IMG/VR virus record: IMGVR_UViG_3300030616_000234
Coordinates: 1-50,455 of that record
DNA from: a virus
Length of the DNA: 50,455 bases
Strand: one strand, 5' to 3'
Below, one piece after another: positions 40,780 to 49,473 of the stretch. Position 1 is the stretch's first letter. Every line of letters begins with the position of its first letter. The position numbers and the translations under genes were made by a program. The notes beneath the pieces are model-generated. The model searched no databases, was not told the origin of the DNA, and saw nothing but the letters and a program-made list of their open reading frames with translations.

Positions 40780-41667
40780 TTATTGCATTTTTTCTGCAAT
40801 TTTTTCCATGATGCTCTGCGGAGATATGTTCTGGCACGGAAAGAACAACCTCTTCGTGGCACACTTAACGCACTCTGGATGCCAATGATACCCCCATTGA
40901 CCTGGTACGCACTCAATATCGGACTGCACAGGGACTATTGAGGCATGGAAATCCTTATCCCAATTTTTGGTTATGCTTGTACACGTAAAGATCGTGATAC
41001 CACTGATACCAAAAGCGCCTGCAATATGATATGTCCCCGTGTCAGTCCCAATATAAAATCTTGCATTCTTTATGTAGGCTGCCGTCTCCCTTAACGGCTT
41101 CCCTGTTAGGTCTATTGTGCCATCTATATACTCTTCTGTAGACCCAATGGAGGCTACCTCTAGCCCTGTTTCTTTCTTAAATAGGTCTATAAGCCTCGGA
41201 AACATGGGGTACTTCTTCTTCCTCCACGCAGGGACGTTCAGACCGCCGTTATGGGCTATAACAAACGGTCTGTCATCCCAGTCCTCACCCTGCTCCGTTT
41301 GCAGTTCTATGGGCGTTTTGACCTCTTCTGAAGCCCCAAAGAACCTACACACCATCATGTTCCGCCTTACTTCGCTGTCACCCTCTATAATGAGATCGGT
41401 TACCTCCCTGACGTATTCTCCCTTTCTCGAGAGGAATCCATCGGGGTATCCTACTAGATAGTCGTACTTGTACTGCAGCATTCTATGGTTCTCGCCCTCT
41501 ATGGTACGTACCGGAAATGGTACAAGGGAAGCTTTCTTCGGGTCGTCTGTCTGGTATATCGGATGATAGTACACATCTAGGTCAACCTTCTCTTTAAGGT
41601 TCAATAGCGATGGAACCGCCTCAACCACATTCCCCAACCCATACTGCAATACTGCCGCTACTTTCAT
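40780..41667 (-). CDS. GT9 heptosyltransferase-like glycosyltransferase
   Basis: 295 aa GT-B enzyme. N-terminus MKVAAVLQYGLGNVVEAVPS is the GT9 opening ('GlGD.....p.l..l'), and the C-terminal half has YIGTDTGTYHIAGAFGIS (GT9 'D(S/T)G..H.A...g'), then GITIFTCTS. GT9 enzymes add heptose or related sugars to LPS cores. A Cys-rich tail (ECVPGQWGYHWHPECVKCATKRLFFPC) is unusual and could bind metal. Last gene of the leftward island. Confidence 0.85.
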   Translation of the reverse strand: MKVAAVLQYGLGNVVEAVPSLLNLKEKVDLDVYYHPIYQTDDPKKASLVPFPVRTIEGENHRMLQYKYDYLVGYPDGFLSRKGEYVREVTDLIIEGDSEVRRNMMVCRFFGASEEVKTPIELQTEQGEDWDDRPFVIAHNGGLNVPAWRKKKYPMFPRLIDLFKKETGLEVASIGSTEEYIDGTIDLTGKPLRETAAYIKNARFYIGTDTGTYHIAGAFGISGITIFTCTSITKNWDKDFHASIVPVQSDIECVPGQWGYHWHPECVKCATKRLFFPCQNISPQSIMEKIAEKMQ

Positions 41668-41882
41668 TAGTTTTCCTTAAATTCGTTTAAATGCCTTAAT
41701 CTGAACTCCTGCTCCGTCATCTCCCATGTATCACAGTCGCATGCCAACGCCAATGTCCCGTCCGCTGATACCACGGGTAGCAAATGCCTATGGCAAAAGG
41801 GACACTCTGTGTCTGGTATCTTTCTTGTGGCAAACCCCATGAAATCCGCTAAGACTCTTGCTGTTTTTTCTTCACCACGCAT
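41667..41882 (-). CDS. Small zinc-ribbon protein (71 aa)
   Basis: DTECPFCHRHLLPV and LALACDCDTWEM give C-x2-C and C-x-C pairs about 20 residues apart. GAGGGA before the ATG. TAATG-coupled to the GT9 gene. Unknown. Confidence 0.65.
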   Translation of the reverse strand: MRGEEKTARVLADFMGFATRKIPDTECPFCHRHLLPVVSADGTLALACDCDTWEMTEQEFRLRHLNEFKEN

Positions 41883-42022
41883 TTTAAATCCCTCATCCAG
41901 TCTGGTACCCTTACACGGGCAAATAGTGCCGCATGCTCGTCGTTATCCGCATATACAGTAACCCTGCGGGTTCTCGCTACGCCATGCTTGGAATAATGAA
42001 ATACCACACAATATTTATCCAC
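41849..42022 (-). CDS. Hypothetical protein, GTG start (57 aa)
   Basis: Begins GTG at 42022, overlapping the end of the GT2 gene, with AGGAG nine bases upstream. Product MDKYCVVFHYSKHGVARTRR, then VTVYADNDEHAALFARVRVP: a small alpha/beta fold. It fills an otherwise empty gap. Its end overlaps the next gene by 34 bases. Confidence 0.6.
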   Translation of the reverse strand: MDKYCVVFHYSKHGVARTRRVTVYADNDEHAALFARVRVPDWMRDLKCVVKKKQQES

Positions 42023-43367
42023 TTTTCGCTATCTCCTGCAAAACCCTCGTTTTAGCCACATCCCCGCCAACTACAAAGTCGTTTGCGTACGACTGCATCT
42101 TATCCCTGTTTATCTTCTTCGATAACGGCTCTATACCGCTCTCCCGTACCCTCTTGTACATTACCTCCCTGTTCCATCGCTTGCGCCACCATTCAGCCCT
42201 CTTGGCTATATCATTGCGTATCTTTATCCTGTCCTCTTTCTTGACGCTTAAATCCCTTGATAGCGATAATGCCCTTAAAAGCTCCTCATAGATGGTTTTG
42301 CATACGGTTATCTCTTCACCTAATGACTGCACCTCAATGTTCCGTATAGGGGGCTTCCTGTGCGTCTCCATGGCGCTTATATACTTCCTCCCATACTGAT
42401 CCAATGCAAACGGGTCTAAATCCTCCGTATTGGCCTCACAGAGGTACTGCCAGTACGGTACGTCCATTATCCAGTCAACATGCTCCCTAACCATTGCCAA
42501 GACTATCTGAAACACCCTGTATGCCCCGGTTCCAGCACAAACAGCCCAGAGATGCCGTAATGTCCTCTCCATGACTACCTGAGAGCTCATGTCGTTCTTG
42601 TGGTGCTTTTTAAACAATTCTATTGACGCGCTTATATGAGCCAGCAAACGCTCAAAATTAATGGGATTCCCGCCTAGTACCGCAAGGCAGTTAATTAAAT
42701 ACCCCCTGGATACCAAATCCTTCGGAGACGCCTTTACCCTGTCCTCGTTTAGCTTTAGCCTTGCCCACTGCTTCTCCCAGTGTCCACGAGCGCTTCCGTA
42801 TCCATAGTGCTTTAATTCTACAGGCATCCACCCAGTTCTGCCGTTATAGCATACTTCGTTCTGAATGGACTGCTCCCAATGCACCTTCCCCCTTTTGAAT
42901 ATCCTCGGCAGGGGGGTTGTTGTCATCGTCTGGTCTTTCTTCCCGCCCTCAACATACACATTCCTCAGCTGCACCGAAATAGCATTAAACGTATGATCCC
43001 CATGCTTTAGGAAGTTCTCCAATGACTCACGGAAGTCGTCGGCAAACACCTCGTCAGAGTCTACCTGAACTATCCATTCGTGCTTTATTACCGGATGGTT
43101 CTTGGATAACTCGGGGTCTGTTGTCCAGAAGGGGGTTATCTGGTTGTTCCCCTCCCAGTTCACCGCGTAGTTTCTTCTCTCGGACATGTGATTCGGGCCA
43201 GTCCAATGGAATATCTCACACCCGAATTCTTCGGCTATCTTCACCGAATTATCAGTTGAACCATCATCAACAAATATCTTCTGGTCGCAAAATGCGACCC
43301 CAGCAAGAACCCGCCTTAAATACTTCTCACCGTTCTTATTGCAGCAATATACGGTTACCGGGAGCAT
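42015..43367 (-). CDS. Family 2 glycosyltransferase (450 aa)
   Basis: ATG at 43367 (MLPVTVYCCNKNGEKYL) with GGAGG upstream. GT-A fold: IFVDDGSTDNS (residues about 34-44), SERRNYAVNWEG, then VQVDSDEVFADD as the DxD metal and nucleotide-sugar site. A helical C-terminal half (RLKLNEDRVKASPKDLVSRG onwards, TPR-like) may bind acceptor or partner. The sugar and acceptor are unknown. Confidence 0.88.
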   Translation of the reverse strand: MLPVTVYCCNKNGEKYLRRVLAGVAFCDQKIFVDDGSTDNSVKIAEEFGCEIFHWTGPNHMSERRNYAVNWEGNNQITPFWTTDPELSKNHPVIKHEWIVQVDSDEVFADDFRESLENFLKHGDHTFNAISVQLRNVYVEGGKKDQTMTTTPLPRIFKRGKVHWEQSIQNEVCYNGRTGWMPVELKHYGYGSARGHWEKQWARLKLNEDRVKASPKDLVSRGYLINCLAVLGGNPINFERLLAHISASIELFKKHHKNDMSSQVVMERTLRHLWAVCAGTGAYRVFQIVLAMVREHVDWIMDVPYWQYLCEANTEDLDPFALDQYGRKYISAMETHRKPPIRNIEVQSLGEEITVCKTIYEELLRALSLSRDLSVKKEDRIKIRNDIAKRAEWWRKRWNREVMYKRVRESGIEPLSKKINRDKMQSYANDFVVGGDVAKTRVLQEIAKSG

Positions 43368-43371
43368 CCAA

Positions 43372-44022
43372 TCACCTCCGTGCAAAAATATGTTTCTGTC
43401 CGGGAAGTGCAATATCGCACTTAAAACCAGACGCTTTCAGTATAGTCTCATAATCCCCGCTTACACCATTGTGGTGTTCCACAATAATGAAACTTGTTTT
43501 CTTTATTGTCTCTACCCCGCCACGCAACACCTCTGCCTCCATACCCTCAACATCCAAATTGATAAAGTCTATATCCCATCCAAGGGCATCCAGATTGAAC
43601 ATTGGAACATCTTTCCCGTCCATCACCCTTGCGCTTCCAGACCCAGAACTTAATTTAACTGAAGCGGTTCCCGTCTCCTCTCCCAACGCAAAGTGATGAG
43701 CAGACATGTTTGGCATTATCCCACAGTTCAGCGTAAGTATCATAAAATTCTTCACCTCTGGCTCCACACAATACACATGCCCCTTCGTCCTCTTAGCGGC
43801 AACCATGCCAAACTGCCCCCAATGAGCGCCAACATCAAGAAACGACATCTCATCACCTAGATTATCAATAATAAAGTCTATTGCGGCAACGCACCAATCA
43901 CTTCCGAAGCGTGGAGTGTCATAATTTATATTACCTAATTGACTCATGTTTGATGACATATAGAATCCATGCCCGTCAAAATCTCTCATCTTGCATCCGA
44001 TGTTATCCCACGGCGCTCCCAT
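43372..44022 (-). CDS. FkbM-family SAM methyltransferase
   Basis: 216 aa. SFLDVGAHWGQFGMVAAKR (motif I, residues 60-78), VYCVEPEVKNF (motif II), then DFINLDVEGMEAEVLRGG, the FkbM signature, and IIVEHHNG. The family O-methylates sugars and natural products, fitting glycan modification. TAATG coupling with the upstream gene; a later in-frame ATG (residue 12) is possible. Confidence 0.9.
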   Translation of the reverse strand: MGAPWDNIGCKMRDFDGHGFYMSSNMSQLGNINYDTPRFGSDWCVAAIDFIIDNLGDEMSFLDVGAHWGQFGMVAAKRTKGHVYCVEPEVKNFMILTLNCGIMPNMSAHHFALGEETGTASVKLSSGSGSARVMDGKDVPMFNLDALGWDIDFINLDVEGMEAEVLRGGVETIKKTSFIIVEHHNGVSGDYETILKASGFKCDIALPGQKHIFARR

Positions 44023-44729
44023 TATGTGCTCTGCCTACATCTGCGTGGTCTGCATGTAGAGTTTTTTATCTCAACATCCCGCATCGCATAAGCCAGCTCT
44101 CTCTCGGGGCATCCTATATCAAAGTCCTCCGGCAACGGTGTATCCGTCCTGACAAAATCCCACCTATCAGCGTATTTCCTCATAACATTATATCCGCCAA
44201 AACCGAACCTGTCATAACACCAAATGCTGTGCGGCTGTGCGCCATAGTTGGGCACATACAAATTCTCGTTGTCACGCTTTGAAAGATCATCTAATTCGTT
44301 ATCAAACATCATGTCAAACCTGCACCTGATATACCAGTCGTATTCCCGATAGTTGTCAAACACAAAGTTAAAGCCCTGCGCTATACCCTTTATCTGTAAA
44401 AAGTAGCGCTCGTGATATGATCTATCGAAATGCTTCGGAGACCCAGTCGACTTCCCTCTCTCCACCATGAATTTTCCTATCTCCGTCTCCGGGATCTCAA
44501 GGTAGTCGTCCGAAAAGCAAAGCGCCTTCGCATCAATTTTGTACTCCTTGTTGTACTTCAATACAGATTCCATATCCTTCTTTTCCGTGAACATGAACAC
44601 GTCACAGTTCGATGGCTCGATAACAAAATCCCTTATCGTTGGGAATGATTCCTGTATGTGCGCCGCCCTTCCCGTAAGGATCAGGGCTACACTGAGTCCA
44701 TCTGACCATCTTTCAACAGCTTGTCCCAT
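44022..44729 (-). CDS. Glycosyltransferase-like protein (235 aa)
   Basis: Contains VALILTGRAAHIQESFPTIR, CDVFMFTEKKD and YDWYIRCRFDMMFDNELDDL, a pattern of virus- and island-encoded putative glycosyltransferases in which RxRFDM replaces the classic DxD. Start at ATG 44729 (GGAA upstream), overlapping the radical SAM gene by 43 bases; a TTG at 44741 is also open. Family not certain. Confidence 0.65.
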   Translation of the reverse strand: MGQAVERWSDGLSVALILTGRAAHIQESFPTIRDFVIEPSNCDVFMFTEKKDMESVLKYNKEYKIDAKALCFSDDYLEIPETEIGKFMVERGKSTGSPKHFDRSYHERYFLQIKGIAQGFNFVFDNYREYDWYIRCRFDMMFDNELDDLSKRDNENLYVPNYGAQPHSIWCYDRFGFGGYNVMRKYADRWDFVRTDTPLPEDFDIGCPERELAYAMRDVEIKNSTCRPRRCRQST

Positions 44730-45682
44730 TTTATATTCCAATCAATAAAACGACAATCATACTTGTTGCAATCGTCAACATTAATGTTTCTTATCACATC
44801 CCAATGCCTGTCTGAATACCATATCTCCCTGAGGGTATTTTCCCTTAAGTTGCCCAGCCTGTGCGAATCCATCCTGTGTCTGTAATAGCAACACGCCCAA
44901 ACATCCAGGTTATAATCAACAACAACCTGAAGCGGGTTAACAAAACACCCCACGTCCTTCGGCAGCTTCTCTGAGAAACTGAAAAACATCCGCTTTCTCT
45001 TCTTCCTGAATATGCGCTTTATCTTCTCAATCCTATTCGGTGGAAGCTGTGCTTCAACATTCCTCGCCAAGCGTACCTGAAACGAATCATAACCGTCCCT
45101 TAGTGATATCTTGTATGCCCTTAAAAGATCCAGAAGATTTACGTCATTTGAAATGGTGTACTTGTAAGAGACCTTAAGGGTGTCCGGCTTGACTGAAATC
45201 AAAAACCTTGCGTGATCCTGAATCCTTCGGAACATCTCCTTTGTGGAGCGCTTGATTTTCTTAAACCACGCACCAGTCCCGGCATCGTAAGATATCCGCA
45301 GATACGAACAATCAAAAACATCCACATGCCACAACGGAGACCCATTGGTAAGCACCCCGGTTGTCAACCCCATCGAGTGTGCATTGTCAAGAAACATATT
45401 CACATCCCTGTGAAGCAACGGCTCTCCCCCGCCGCAAAGCTCCATTGACGCACCACCCATGTCTGCGAATTCCCATATCGCCTCAATGCACTTATCTGTC
45501 GGGATGTCAACCGAGTCCATCGCGTTAAGCTCTGCGTAGTCACAGTATACGCAATTCATATTGCAGCGATTCGTTGGGTATAGAATCAGCATTCTCGGGG
45601 GTGGCATTTCCCCGTTTTTTATGGACTTAACAGCACTGTAGGCTGTAAGGTATTTGTGCTTTAAAACCTCATCTAGTATCAA
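44687..45682 (-). CDS. Radical SAM protein with SPASM-like C-terminus
   Basis: 331 aa. TNRCNMNCVYC (Cys40, Cys44, Cys47) is the canonical 4Fe-4S CxxxCxxC, followed by ELCGGGEPLLH (SAM-binding GGEP). The C-terminal third has GCFVNPLQVVVDYNLDVWACCYY and CNKYDCR, Cys-rich like SPASM or twitch domains holding an auxiliary cluster. Start appears to be TTG at 45682, overlapping the methyltransferase gene. It could modify a sugar, peptide or cofactor; the substrate is not evident. Confidence 0.9.
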   Translation of the reverse strand: MILDEVLKHKYLTAYSAVKSIKNGEMPPPRMLILYPTNRCNMNCVYCDYAELNAMDSVDIPTDKCIEAIWEFADMGGASMELCGGGEPLLHRDVNMFLDNAHSMGLTTGVLTNGSPLWHVDVFDCSYLRISYDAGTGAWFKKIKRSTKEMFRRIQDHARFLISVKPDTLKVSYKYTISNDVNLLDLLRAYKISLRDGYDSFQVRLARNVEAQLPPNRIEKIKRIFRKKRKRMFFSFSEKLPKDVGCFVNPLQVVVDYNLDVWACCYYRHRMDSHRLGNLRENTLREIWYSDRHWDVIRNINVDDCNKYDCRFIDWNIKWDKLLKDGQMDSV

Positions 45683-46250
45683 TCTCTACAAGATAACACC
45701 TGTTACCCGTCTGCTTGTCACCTTCTTTTGTTATAATCTCTTCTATGGTAAAGTTGTCTAAAAAATCAAAATCGCTTTTCTCGAAGAAGTGCTTGTGTCC
45801 GGGGTCCCAGAATGATTCCCCTACAGGTGTGGTTATCACAACCTTCTTCCTTGCAATCCTGATCATCTCCACTATCAGTCTCTTCCAGTCTTTTACGTGT
45901 TCAATTACCTCCGCTGCGATTACCGCCCCGAATCCGTCATCGGGAAGAAACCGCAATTCCCACGGCTCCGAATAGACAAAGCAGGGAACACTCACTTCGT
46001 CCCCTATATGTGTGTAAAAATCCCTTAAGCGCTCCCTGCTAATGTCAACAAAACTTACAGGAATTCCTTTCGAGATAAAGTAAACCCCCAACTTGCCGTT
46101 GCCCGGACCAAACTCACAAATGTGACCGCATCCCTCAACGGCATCTACTATCCTCTTGTGACGACGGTCTATGACCGCCTCTCCGCTTGATAGAAAGCCC
46201 TTCTCAAATGGGTGCTCTTCTACCTGTTTAAATATCTCAAGGTTTGTCAT
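45669..46250 (-). CDS. Class I SAM methyltransferase (193 aa)
   Basis: Start at 46250 ([15 protein letters not shown]), ATGA-coupled to the Tat-signal protein gene. ICEFGPGNGKLGVYFISKG is motif I, VSFVDISRER the acidic loop, GFGAVIAAEVIEHVKDWKR the post-motif region typical of UbiE/Coq5-like small-molecule methyltransferases. Likely acts on a sugar or lipid intermediate of the island. Confidence 0.88.
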   Translation of the reverse strand: MTNLEIFKQVEEHPFEKGFLSSGEAVIDRRHKRIVDAVEGCGHICEFGPGNGKLGVYFISKGIPVSFVDISRERLRDFYTHIGDEVSVPCFVYSEPWELRFLPDDGFGAVIAAEVIEHVKDWKRLIVEMIRIARKKVVITTPVGESFWDPGHKHFFEKSDFDFLDNFTIEEIITKEGDKQTGNRCYLVEIDTR

Positions 46251-46735
46251 GTGGTCGACACCATCACAGGGTCTATAATGTATGGGTACCAATCCCCGTT
46301 ACATATGGTGGTGGCGCTTGTTGTCGTAAAACTGTGGAGAACCGGCGTCCCGCTATACCATGTTGTCGAAGGTGTACACGCATCCCCATATCTGCCGACA
46401 ACCCCGGGCAGCCCATGCTTCAAATCCTCGTTGATCTTATCAGGCCAGTTTATCCGTATTTCTTCCATCGGCCCTTTAACGTGATCCACCAACCTCTCAT
46501 TTGATTTCTCATTTCTTAAGTGAATCTCACTGCCGTATTCGCTGTACTCCTCGATGGCATCCAAATGCTTCTGGTGGCTATCGTCGTATTCCGGCTTTAG
46601 TTTCCTTTCTGGCTCTTCCTTGGTGTGTCCGAATAATTTTCCTATGGGTGACAACGCTACCATGCCAACAAGCGTAGCCAATCCTCCGCGTTTAAGAAAG
46701 TCCTTCCTCGTCATCTTCGTTGATTTCTTCGACAT
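46247..46735 (-). CDS. Protein with Tat-type signal peptide (162 aa)
   Basis: N-terminus [18 protein letters not shown] carries TRKDFLK, an RK variant of the twin-arginine motif, followed by a moderately hydrophobic Gly/Ala-rich stretch ([18 protein letters not shown]) and no obvious Ala-x-Ala site. The body is unlike known enzymes: a charged helix, then [19 protein letters not shown] and a Thr/Ser-rich beta C-terminus with two Cys. It overlaps the TatA gene immediately upstream. Start could also be ATG 46714 (MTRKDFLK). Export by Tat is inferred. Confidence 0.75.
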   Translation of the reverse strand: MSKKSTKMTRKDFLKRGGLATLVGMVALSPIGKLFGHTKEEPERKLKPEYDDSHQKHLDAIEEYSEYGSEIHLRNEKSNERLVDHVKGPMEEIRINWPDKINEDLKHGLPGVVGRYGDACTPSTTWYSGTPVLHSFTTTSATTICNGDWYPYIIDPVMVSTT

Positions 46736-46883
46736 CTTTTGCTGCCCTCCTCATTTCTTTGATCGACTGCCCGATTCCCTTGGCAAGTTCCGGTATCTTC
46801 TTCGCACCAAACAGAAGAACAAAAATACCGAATATCACCAACATCTCTTTCATGCCGGGCATTCCCATCGCTAAACATTCCAT
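46692..46883 (-). CDS. tatA: TatA/TatE-like twin-arginine translocase subunit
   Basis: 63 aa. Short polar N-terminus, one membrane helix (residues 12-26, [15 protein letters not shown]), the conserved FG hinge (25-26), then the amphipathic helix [20 protein letters not shown] and an acidic tail (INEDDEEG): the full TatA layout and length class. ATG at 46883 follows AAAGGA by seven bases; the ATG at 46889 is too close to the SD. In bacteria TatA oligomerises with TatBC to export folded proteins. No TatB or TatC is encoded here, so host TatC would be needed. Confidence 0.93.
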   Translation of the reverse strand: MECLAMGMPGMKEMLVIFGIFVLLFGAKKIPELAKGIGQSIKEMRRAAKDVEEINEDDEEGLS

Positions 46884-46885
46884 AT

Positions 46886-47458
46886 TCATTCCTTTATGCC
46901 AAATTCCTTTTTCGGGTCTCTATCGGAACTGTACTCAAAGTCTATCAGCCTCACGCTTAATTTGTTTCCATCAAGCCGTACCATTGTGTTGTTGGCGCAT
47001 AGATCATAATATTCAACCCTTTTGTTCATGAGCCATAATTTCACCAGTTTATCCACAAGCAGTTGTTTGTCGAGCCATTTCATGCAACCAGCTTTATTTA
47101 GCTTCTCATACCCCGAAAGATACTCAAACAACAGCTTGTTCCCATCCCTCTCAAATACCATCGGAACATCTATGTTGTGGGAGTTATAGGTTATCTCGCC
47201 CTTCAATCTTGATGTTACACAGTGTTCGTAACCAATGTTCTCTGGATAGCCTAATTCCCCAGACCCATAATCCGGATCAGAATACTCTTTTACAAAGAAC
47301 TTCTCTCCGTCTTTTTCAACAATGTAAAACGTCCTCCTGTCCTCAATGATCCTTGAGCCCGGAATGCTTGCAGTCAGCAACTGGTTCTCGCTTCCCCTTG
47401 TCCGGTAAAGCTTTTTCAGTATTTTGTATTTTATCCCGTTAATTTTCATCTGTCGCAT
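46886..47458 (-). CDS. Protein-kinase-like-fold protein (sugar/LPS kinase type)
   Basis: 190 aa. [17 protein letters not shown] gives the ATP-binding Lys (57), [12 protein letters not shown] (149-160) is a catalytic loop with Asp152 and Asn157, and [11 protein letters not shown] (169-179) replaces DFG. The pattern and the small size resemble LipA/WaaP (Kdo or heptose kinase) and related PKL proteins. A glycan phosphorylation role is inferred from the neighbours. Confidence 0.75.
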   Translation of the reverse strand: MRQMKINGIKYKILKKLYRTRGSENQLLTASIPGSRIIEDRRTFYIVEKDGEKFFVKEYSDPDYGSGELGYPENIGYEHCVTSRLKGEITYNSHNIDVPMVFERDGNKLLFEYLSGYEKLNKAGCMKWLDKQLLVDKLVKLWLMNKRVEYYDLCANNTMVRLDGNKLSVRLIDFEYSSDRDPKKEFGIKE

Positions 47459-48042
47459 CTAAATAAGTACCTGTTAACATCGTGTATGCTTGAACTGCCT
47501 ATGCATTTTATGTCATCATACAGGGTGACCCTCTTTAGGTATTCCCTCACCCAGTGCTCACTGTCCGGTGTCGGGGGTAGAATTGACCACCACTTGCAGT
47601 GAGATGCGTTCTCGTCCTTCTGCCCCATGTCAAAAAACATTGTTGAACACCTCGCGGAAAGAAGCCTTAAAACATAATCCGCCTTCTCCCACCCGTACGC
47701 CTGTATGACGTGATGGTGAGTGCTCATGTAAAGACATCCAGAATAAGTTTTATCCCATAAAAGAAATTCAGCAAGGTCATTGCACACGAAATGAATATTA
47801 GTAATCTTCTCTCTCTCTTTGATATTGGTGCACTGTTCAATAAGACCCTGCTCTCGGTCGACAGCATCAATGTGATCAACCATGTCGCACAACCCAAAAG
47901 AATAAAACCCACCGCTACAACCAGCGTCCAATACGTTTCCAATGCTATCCCCCCAGTTCTTTTTTATTAAATCAAGCCTGTGCGTAAGATCCGGTCTGTG
48001 CGTATCCCCCTGATTGAAGTAGTCTCCGTGATAGTTATCCAT
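47446..48042 (-). CDS. Class I SAM methyltransferase (198 aa)
   Basis: VLDAGCSGGFYSFGLCDMV (motif I, residues 37-55), HIDAVDREQG, then CNDLAEFLLWDKTYSGCLYM in the usual motif IV place. Starts MDNYHGDYFNQGDTHR with GGAG upstream. C-terminal half less typical. Substrate unknown, likely glycan-related. Confidence 0.88.
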   Translation of the reverse strand: MDNYHGDYFNQGDTHRPDLTHRLDLIKKNWGDSIGNVLDAGCSGGFYSFGLCDMVDHIDAVDREQGLIEQCTNIKEREKITNIHFVCNDLAEFLLWDKTYSGCLYMSTHHHVIQAYGWEKADYVLRLLSARCSTMFFDMGQKDENASHCKWWSILPPTPDSEHWVREYLKRVTLYDDIKCIGSSSIHDVNRYLFRCDR

Positions 48043-48727
48043 CTATTTTCTCCACATGCTCATAGCCAGTCCTTATGCCAATTAAATATTCCTTCCACTC
48101 CGGAAGCAATCTGTTATAGAACCCGCTCAAGTCCTGATCCGTACTGCAATAAACCACCGTTCTAACCTTCTGGGACAGCGCAAAGAATGTCAGCAATCCC
48201 TGCGGTGCAAAGAACAGCTTCGCACCCGCTATTATCTTGAACGCCTGCCACAGCTTCGTTCTTCCCATTAAATCAATTACGTGCCTCGGTGCATACCCGG
48301 AAGACCCATACGACCCCAAAATATACACCGGTACATCGGCGTCCCCTATTATGCCCTTCATGTGAGAACTGGATATGCTCCTGTGCAACTGACCATCTTT
48401 CCCCGCCCTCGGGGATATCACTATGTATTCAGCCGGCATTGGAAACGCTGGCAAACCGAAACTCGGGAACGCTATTACCGGCATCCCGTCATCCTCCGCA
48501 AAATGAGAGGCAATCTTCTTGCTCTTCGTATCCCTTGATTCCGGGAAGCTCAATGTCAGGCTCGGAATGAGATCGTATATCTCCCGTATCTTTCCCCTCC
48601 ATGCTTCGTGCACCGTAAAGTGGTTCACAGTAATGTCTTTCCCCTGAAGAGAGTCGGTGAGAAGCTTCAGTACGTTTATGTAAGCATCCCCCAATGTTCC
48701 GCTGCAGGCGTATGTTACCTTATCCAT
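48035..48727 (-). CDS. GT-B-like glycosyltransferase, divergent (230 aa)
   Basis: YACSGTLGDAYINVLKLL at the start and a C-terminal FKIIAGAKLFFAPQGLLTFFALSQ match the GT9-like plan ('GtlGDa...l', then 'i..a.lfia..gg....A.....'). The central strand AEYIVISPRAGKDGQLHRS is also in place. More divergent than the two clear GT9 proteins. Overlaps both neighbours by a few bases. Confidence 0.6.
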   Translation of the reverse strand: MDKVTYACSGTLGDAYINVLKLLTDSLQGKDITVNHFTVHEAWRGKIREIYDLIPSLTLSFPESRDTKSKKIASHFAEDDGMPVIAFPSFGLPAFPMPAEYIVISPRAGKDGQLHRSISSSHMKGIIGDADVPVYILGSYGSSGYAPRHVIDLMGRTKLWQAFKIIAGAKLFFAPQGLLTFFALSQKVRTVVYCSTDQDLSGFYNRLLPEWKEYLIGIRTGYEHVEKIDG

Positions 48728-49473
48728 TTACATTTTTCCCTTATGTGTTTCACCTTTTGTTGGTTAACCGGCCAAACCTTCCTGTCCTTCACTCCGTAGT
48801 TTATAACGTCTATTTCTTTTCCGAGCGCATCAGATGCGTGCACGAAGACCGAGCTAGAGAGCACCACGTGTCGTGCAAGGTGCAGTAAAGCAAATGTCTT
48901 GTTAATATCCCTCCATCTCCTGTAGTGATTACCTCCGACCCCGGTGTTGACGATGGGCAGGTCGTGCAACTCGTTTGCGATCCAATCGGAGGCGTCCCAG
49001 GTATGGTCTGCGTGGTACTCAATGTCTGTGTGTCTGAATATGAATCCTTCGGGGTAGTTTTCTTTGACATACTTTCTCATCTCCTTCTCAATCTTCTTGG
49101 GAATAAACACCTCCAAAGATTTGTCTTCCAGTTTTATCCCCAACTCTCTTGCTGTAAGGTCTATCTTGCTCTCGCCTTCCTTGGCGTCCGTATGAAGGGA
49201 AACACCGCACCAATCGTACTTCCCGCAAATGTCGTCAAATATCTTTTGGTTCTCCATGACCTGCTCCTGAAAGCCTATCTCTGACTGCCACGGATTTTCT
49301 ATGATCTTCAGATGCTGTACATATTTGCAATTCTCCAGAAGGTGCGATTCCTTTACCGCATCCCTGCACATCAATGTTGTCGTGTATCCATTCTGGTGAA
49401 GCCACCTCAAGCATGGTGTTAGCATTATAACATCCCCGAGACCGTGATGGTACATTAGTAGCGCTCTAGGCAT
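48715..49473 (-). CDS. GT9 heptosyltransferase-like glycosyltransferase (252 aa)
   Basis: MPRALLMYHHGLGDVIMLTPCLRWLHQ is a classic GT9 N-terminus (GLGDV...TP). The C-terminal LLHLARHVVLSSSVFVHASDALGKEIDVINYG gives the 'S..H.A...g....ni' donor-binding part. Shorter than cellular heptosyltransferases (about 320 aa). AAGGAAAT before the ATG. Confidence 0.82.
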   Translation of the reverse strand: MPRALLMYHHGLGDVIMLTPCLRWLHQNGYTTTLMCRDAVKESHLLENCKYVQHLKIIENPWQSEIGFQEQVMENQKIFDDICGKYDWCGVSLHTDAKEGESKIDLTARELGIKLEDKSLEVFIPKKIEKEMRKYVKENYPEGFIFRHTDIEYHADHTWDASDWIANELHDLPIVNTGVGGNHYRRWRDINKTFALLHLARHVVLSSSVFVHASDALGKEIDVINYGVKDRKVWPVNQQKVKHIREKCKWIR

